Positions 58,409-61,533 of a stretch of 61,533 bases of DNA are shown one piece after another. The DNA comes from a virus, in the IMG/VR virus record IMGVR_UViG_3300020436_000012, positions 1-61,533 of that record; one strand, 5' to 3'. The position numbers were made by a program, and so were the translations under genes. The notes under the pieces are model-generated. The model made no database searches. It saw nothing but the letters and a program-made list of their open reading frames with translations, and had not been told where the DNA came from. How positions within the stretch are numbered: the first letter of the stretch is position 1; the number at the start of each line of letters is the position of its first letter.

Positions 58409-58609
58409 CTACCAATGCCTAATTGCGTTGCCTATGATAGCAACGCAAGTTACAATGTGTAGAACTATCCAAAAAGTTCTAAACACTAATGCTTTCCTTA
58501 CATCTTTCTGTGGTATAGGTTGGTTTTTAGGTATATCTTCATCTGTTTCCCCTATGGGCATACCTACTGTTCTTGCCCATAGGTTTATCCATTTCCGCTG
58601 ACCGGTCAC
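58409..58609 (-). CDS. Small protein with one C-terminal membrane helix
   Basis: A 66-residue protein starting MTGQRKWINLWARTVGMPIG, with a polar middle and a C-terminal hydrophobic helix (TFWIVLHIVTCVAIIGNAI). The start overlaps the UV endonuclease stop. A tail-anchored membrane peptide of this kind could be a lysis or superinfection factor, but no family is recognised and its early-operon location does not favour lysis. Confidence 0.55.
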   Translation of the reverse strand: MTGQRKWINLWARTVGMPIGETDEDIPKNQPIPQKDVRKALVFRTFWIVLHIVTCVAIIGNAIRHW

Positions 58610-59679
58610 TGAAGCCTCTTAGTTATGAGAGACTCGCCCGCCATTTCTTCTTCTTCTTTGATATATTTCCAAAACTTAACAACAGCTTGTTCTTTGTTTT
58701 TAGCTTCTACATCAAAGTCTGCATATTCTAGCATAGGAATTGCTAAAGACATCAGTTCTTCGTCATAATATACGTCAGAGTGTGCGTTTACTTTCATCCA
58801 ATAATCTTCTCTATCTATAGGAAAAGATTGTGATTTGTGAAAGAGTGGCCGCCTACCTTTCCAAGTTTTTACAGCTTCTTTAAAATAATCATCATTTACA
58901 GTAAGATGTCTAACTTCGTCCCTAATTTTTCTGTTGACGACTTTGCCCTCTGAGTTTTTGACTTTTTCTGAGTCTCGCATCCTGTGACACGCGTAGTGGT
59001 GAATGTCGAGTGTGCATTTGATTGGAATTCTTTGTGCAAGTTCGAGCGTGTGTTCAATGTCGTATCCGTTGGGCTTATCTTCGTTCTCAACCGATAAAGC
59101 TTTTTGAGCGTAGTCTGATAAGTATTGGAAATTTGAGGCAAATCGTTTAATACCATCTATATGTTTTCCTCCATATAATCCTTGTAAGTGTATATTGACT
59201 GAAAAATCTTCAGGGGGTATCCCCATCGCTTTACCAATAAAGCAATGATACTCTATGTCTTTAATTGATTTTTCTACTACATCTTTATTATTGCTACCTA
59301 ACACAGTATATTGACCGGGGTGCATAGAAAGACGTATTTCGTTTGCAATAGCTACTTTACCTGCAATCTTTAGTTTTTCTATTATTAAACCAATAAAACC
59401 ATCATAGAACTCTTCTGCTTCTGGTAATGTATATACTGGAAGCATACCGGAAGTCATTCTATAACACTTAAAATTATCAGGCTGTTCCGCTAAATATTCT
59501 AAAATCCATTTTAGTTTATCTACATTGCGGGTAGCAGCTACTCTAGCTTTTGAATTGTCTTTTAAGAAAGACGTTTTTGTAGTTGCATTAGCATTAAATT
59601 TATTTGCTAAATCTTTATTATGAAACTGACAACATAATCCTAGTCGCCAAGTTTCTTTTGTTTTATTAAAATACTCCAT
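58606..59679 (-). CDS. uvsE: UV damage endonuclease (UvdE/UvsE)
   Basis: A 357-residue TIM-barrel repair enzyme: WRLGLCCQFH, FKCYRMTSGMLPVYTLPEAE, IRLSMHPGQYTVLGSNNKDV, ALSVENEDKP and CTLDIHHYACHR contain the conserved His/Glu/Asp metal ligands of UvdE. It nicks DNA 5' to UV photoproducts and other lesions, useful in sunlit water. Length fits the family. It is transcribed from a promoter nested in a terminator hairpin directly upstream. Confidence 0.92.
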   Translation of the reverse strand: MEYFNKTKETWRLGLCCQFHNKDLANKFNANATTKTSFLKDNSKARVAATRNVDKLKWILEYLAEQPDNFKCYRMTSGMLPVYTLPEAEEFYDGFIGLIIEKLKIAGKVAIANEIRLSMHPGQYTVLGSNNKDVVEKSIKDIEYHCFIGKAMGIPPEDFSVNIHLQGLYGGKHIDGIKRFASNFQYLSDYAQKALSVENEDKPNGYDIEHTLELAQRIPIKCTLDIHHYACHRMRDSEKVKNSEGKVVNRKIRDEVRHLTVNDDYFKEAVKTWKGRRPLFHKSQSFPIDREDYWMKVNAHSDVYYDEELMSLAIPMLEYADFDVEAKNKEQAVVKFWKYIKEEEEMAGESLITKRLQ

Positions 59680-59690
59680 ATTTACTCCAT

Positions 59691-59731
59691 AAAAAAAGTC
59701 TTAGATTGTATTATAACAAACCTAAGACTTT
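59691..59731 (-). terminator. Intrinsic terminator upstream of the UV endonuclease gene
   Basis: A 10-pair perfect stem: AAAGTCTTAG and CTAAGACTTT (59695-59704 with 59722-59731) around a 17-base loop, followed on the - strand by seven T. It would stop transcripts coming from the genes at 59.8-60.8 kb. The -10 box of the next promoter lies in its loop. Confidence 0.8.
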
Positions 59732-59738
59732 ATGTAAA
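59710..59738 (-). promoter_or_regulatory. sigma70-like promoter nested in the terminator hairpin
   Basis: On the - strand: TTTACA (59738-59733), 17 bases, TATAAT (59715-59710). The -10 box lies inside the loop of the terminator at 59691-59731, and the start of transcription (near 59703) falls in its second arm, so new transcripts cannot fold the hairpin while read-through transcripts can. Confidence 0.7.
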
Positions 59739-59761
59739 TATTTAATTGAAAATATTTATGA

Positions 59762-60073
59762 CTAATGAGTGATTAAGTGATCGTCCGTGAAATATAAGTC
59801 ATTCACAGCGTCCCTTATTAGCCCTGTTGGTGTGTAAACTAACGTAAATGTTTCGTGAAACACAGGGTCATTTCTAAATTGTTGTTCTAATTTAAAACTA
59901 GATCGGTAACTTAGTTGTAAATCTCCATATTCTTCTGAATTGGGGATAACACTTGGAAAAAATTTTTCTATTAAATGGTGTATATAAATAGTTTTATCTT
60001 TTTCTTCCAAGTCTAAAATTGTATCTAAAGTTCCATCATCTAGGTCAAATAGGTTTAATTCTTCATGAATCAT
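59762..60073 (-). CDS. Small acidic protein, unrecognised
   Basis: A 103-residue protein starting MIHEELNLFDLDDGTLDTIL, rich in Asp/Glu and His at both ends. No family is recognised. There is no purine-rich ribosome site; instead a 12-pair hairpin ends about ten bases before the ATG, which may restrict initiation or mark RNA processing. It is followed by the terminator at 59.7 kb, so it ends the transcript from the 60.9 kb promoter. Confidence 0.5.
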   Translation of the reverse strand: MIHEELNLFDLDDGTLDTILDLEEKDKTIYIHHLIEKFFPSVIPNSEEYGDLQLSYRSSFKLEQQFRNDPVFHETFTLVYTPTGLIRDAVNDLYFTDDHLITH

Positions 60074-60082
60074 AAATATAGG

Positions 60083-60110
60083 AAGTCACAGAGTAAAAAC
60101 TCTGCGACTT
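60083..60110 (-). promoter_or_regulatory. 12-pair hairpin between the HTH gene and a small gene
   Basis: Arms AAGTCACAGAGT (60083-60094) and ACTCTGCGACTT (60099-60110), four-base loop, one G-U pair on the - strand RNA. No T-run follows, so it is unlikely to be an intrinsic terminator. It could be an RNase processing site, a 3' end protector for the HTH mRNA, or a block on translation of the next gene. Confidence 0.55.
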
Positions 60111-60140
60111 CGTGCTACCAATGTAGCTATCCTTGTTGGA

Positions 60141-60824
60141 TTACTCGTCTACGCTCTTTGGAGTATAGTCGGAGCAGGCCAGACCGCGACGTGTAAGAAC
60201 AGTCTTAACACCTCGTACTGTCTTGCCAAAGTGATCAGCCAACTCTTCAACTGACTGGTCAAGCATATCGTCAATTCCCTCATAGGGATCAGACTTTACT
60301 GCCTTCTTCTCACGCTGTTCAGCTTTAAGACCCATGCTTAGGAGCTTACCGCGAACTGAGTTGACAGGCTTACCGATTGCGTCAGCAATATCTTCAAGAA
60401 AAGATCCGCCTTCGACCATTGAAGCAATTTCTGCTTCTTGCTCGGCAGTGTATGTCTTAGGAGTAACTTTCTTCTCAGCTGGTTTAATGTGTGCAGTCAT
60501 CTCAAGAGAGAGTGCTTTACCATTAATCTGGCGAGAAGTAAACTTCCCATCTGCAAAAGTAGCAGCAATTTCGTCAGCAGTATGTGAACCGCTGTTATCT
60601 TCGAGAAACTTAGCAAGAGCTTCTGTCTCATCCGCAGAAAAGACTGGAGCAGCGCCTGGCTTCTTAGGAACGTCATATCCTAGTTTACGGAGTTTTGCCG
60701 TAACGGAACGACGAGGGAACTCAAATTCTTCTACGAGCGATTCGATGATGTCTTCTGTGACACCACTTCCTGCTACGTCATTCATACGAGCTACCATTTC
60801 ATCTGTGTATTCAAACTTACTCAT
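60141..60824 (-). CDS. Multi-HTH DNA-binding protein
   Basis: A 227-residue protein made of three or four related helical units: EMVARMNDVAGSGVTEDIIE with RRSVTAKLRKLGYDVP; EIAATFADGKFTSRQINGKA; EEAEIASMVEG-like with FLEDIADAIGKPVNSVRGKL; and VEELADHFGKTVRGVKTVLT with RRGL. Each resembles a helix-turn-helix that ends in an Arg/Lys-rich recognition helix. The gene is much less AT-rich than neighbouring genes, which may mean high expression or a separate origin. It has its own promoter, a structured leader and a good ribosome site (AAGGGGA). It may be an abundant nucleoid-like or regulatory protein acting early; this is inferred. Confidence 0.65.
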   Translation of the reverse strand: MSKFEYTDEMVARMNDVAGSGVTEDIIESLVEEFEFPRRSVTAKLRKLGYDVPKKPGAAPVFSADETEALAKFLEDNSGSHTADEIAATFADGKFTSRQINGKALSLEMTAHIKPAEKKVTPKTYTAEQEAEIASMVEGGSFLEDIADAIGKPVNSVRGKLLSMGLKAEQREKKAVKSDPYEGIDDMLDQSVEELADHFGKTVRGVKTVLTRRGLACSDYTPKSVDE

Positions 60825-60896
60825 TTTTATATTTCCCCTTCATTTTTAGTTTGGATTTAGTTAGAGAGTTATTTATCTCTCTGTAAGTTATGATTC

Positions 60897-60925
60897 ATTA
60901 TACGAGAAAATCTATTATGAAGCAA
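60897..60925 (-). promoter_or_regulatory. sigma70-like promoter of the multi-HTH gene
   Basis: On the - strand: TTGCTT (60925-60920), 17 bases, TATAAT (60902-60897). Start near 60890, giving a leader of about 65 bases with a 6-pair hairpin (AGAGAG at 60863-60868 with CTCTCT at 60877-60882) and then the ribosome site. Confidence 0.65.
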
Positions 60926-60956
60926 GATAAAATTTAATGTATTTTCCTGCAAAGGT

Positions 60957-61533
60957 TTAGTTTTCTTCAATTCTTTTTGGTGTATTTTTTTCTTTAGCAT
61001 AAGCTATATGTTCTTTAAAAATAGAAAAGTCCTCATTTTCAAATAATCTATTTCTTTCTAAATAAGCTAATATAAAAGCTCTAACAGCGTTTTTTCTAGG
61101 GTGTTGAAACTTTAAATATTCTGAAAGTTTGTCAAATTCATCAGAATACTCATACCAGTCTTCAGAAAATAATTTAGGTACTTCTAAATTATAAATGTTA
61201 AAACCACAAAGATGAAGAGGCTTATGGTATACATTGTACCTATCTTTATTACCTAAACCTCTAGTATAGTATGATCTATCCGCCCACGCATGAATTATAG
61301 GAACATTTGTTTTTTCAAAATTTATAATCATTTTATGAGTAAAATAATGTGTAGATAAAGTTATTTTTTTACCTTCTACTAAAAAACTATGAAGTGTTTG
61401 TTTTTGTCCAGCATCAAAACTTTTTATTTGTTCTTCTATGTGTTCGTAAATATCTATCTTTGGATTTTTTTGTTGTAAATAATCACTTCCATATTTTTTT
61501 CTTAATCCTACCGTGCCGATTGAAATAAAATCA
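60957..61533 (-). CDS. Unrecognised protein, 5' end beyond the window (partial)
   Basis: The frame is open from the right edge of the window (first full codon at 61532) to the stop at 60957, 191 residues without an initiator that need be used. The ATG at 61331 is internal to this frame, so the gene very probably extends beyond the window. The visible part reads FISIGTVGLRKKYGSDYLQQ near the edge, later LSTHYFTHKMIINF and WADRSYYTRGLGNKDRYNVY, and ends in a Lys/Glu-rich tail. No family is recognised from the fragment. Confidence 0.6.
   Translation of the reverse strand, partial: DFISIGTVGLRKKYGSDYLQQKNPKIDIYEHIEEQIKSFDAGQKQTLHSFLVEGKKITLSTHYFTHKMIINFEKTNVPIIHAWADRSYYTRGLGNKDRYNVYHKPLHLCGFNIYNLEVPKLFSEDWYEYSDEFDKLSEYLKFQHPRKNAVRAFILAYLERNRLFENEDFSIFKEHIAYAKEKNTPKRIEEN

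Noticed and set aside
60957-61331. A complete 124-residue gene ending the window
   Set aside because: The same frame stays open to the window edge for another 67 codons, so the ATG at 61331 is probably internal and the gene is partial.
1-61533. CRISPR arrays, integrase, attachment sites, insertion sequences
   Set aside because: No regularly spaced repeats, recombinase motifs or transposase frames were seen on either strand.

Overview
This window is part of an AT-rich double-stranded DNA bacteriophage genome with a long, non-contractile (siphovirus-type) tail. The evidence is a lambda-like tail operon: tail terminator, tube protein, frameshifted chaperone pair, very long tape measure, and gpM/gpL/gpK/gpI/gpJ-like tip proteins. 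A large DNA-replication and nucleotide-metabolism block lies on the opposite strand. Terminase, portal and capsid genes are not present and presumably lie left of base 1. I see no integrase, repressor or tRNA, which fits a lytic life style. A small Usg-like protein (28.4 kb), from a family I know mainly from Alphaproteobacteria, together with the AT-richness and the gene repertoire (PhoH, ThyX, class I ribonucleotide reductase, SbcCD-like proteins, a phosphate transporter), suggests a marine alphaproteobacterial host. That host assignment is inference.

Layout, + strand (1-29.26 kb): head-tail connection and tail genes (0-4 kb), tape measure (4.1-8.7 kb), and distal tail or tip proteins (8.7-22.1 kb). 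The tip section has two tandem NlpC/P60 proteins, a JAMM peptidase, two ubiquitin-like TAPI proteins and a 2401-residue gpJ-like protein with an intein-like Hint domain near its N terminus. Fibres follow (22.1-25.5 kb), then a radical SAM protein and a run of small or structural accessory genes (26.6-29.26 kb). A bidirectional terminator at 29.27 kb separates the two convergent halves.

Layout, - strand (61.5 down to 29.27 kb, read right to left): a cut-off gene at the right edge, a multi-HTH protein, UV endonuclease, and a second HTH protein leading a tightly overlapping replisome operon (DnaB-like helicase, primase, family A polymerase, sugar/sulfate-kinase-like and nucleotidyltransferase proteins, PyrB-like protein, UvsW-like helicase, SSB). 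Next come a glycosyltransferase and a radical SAM protein, then an intergenic region with a candidate small RNA and a PhoB-box-like promoter in front of a PiT-type phosphate transporter. SbcD, a PP-loop enzyme, SbcC, NrdA, a glutaredoxin-NrdB fusion, PhoH and a resolvase-like nuclease follow. Then comes an unusual block (glycosyltransferase-like, Fe/2OG oxygenase-like, PLP-enzyme-like, amidinotransferase-like), the 5'-3' exonuclease, dUTPase, ThyX, a glycosyltransferase and a methyltransferase.

Nine sigma70-like promoters were found by eye, eight of them with exactly 17 bases between the hexamers, plus one PhoB-type promoter. This implies that the host RNA polymerase reads both halves. The most interesting systems are the tail-tip proteolysis module (JAMM + ubiquitin-like proteins + Hint), the phosphate transporter under a probable host PhoB box, the cryptic amidinotransferase/PLP/2OG/glycosyltransferase block, and a structured candidate ncRNA at 46.1 kb.
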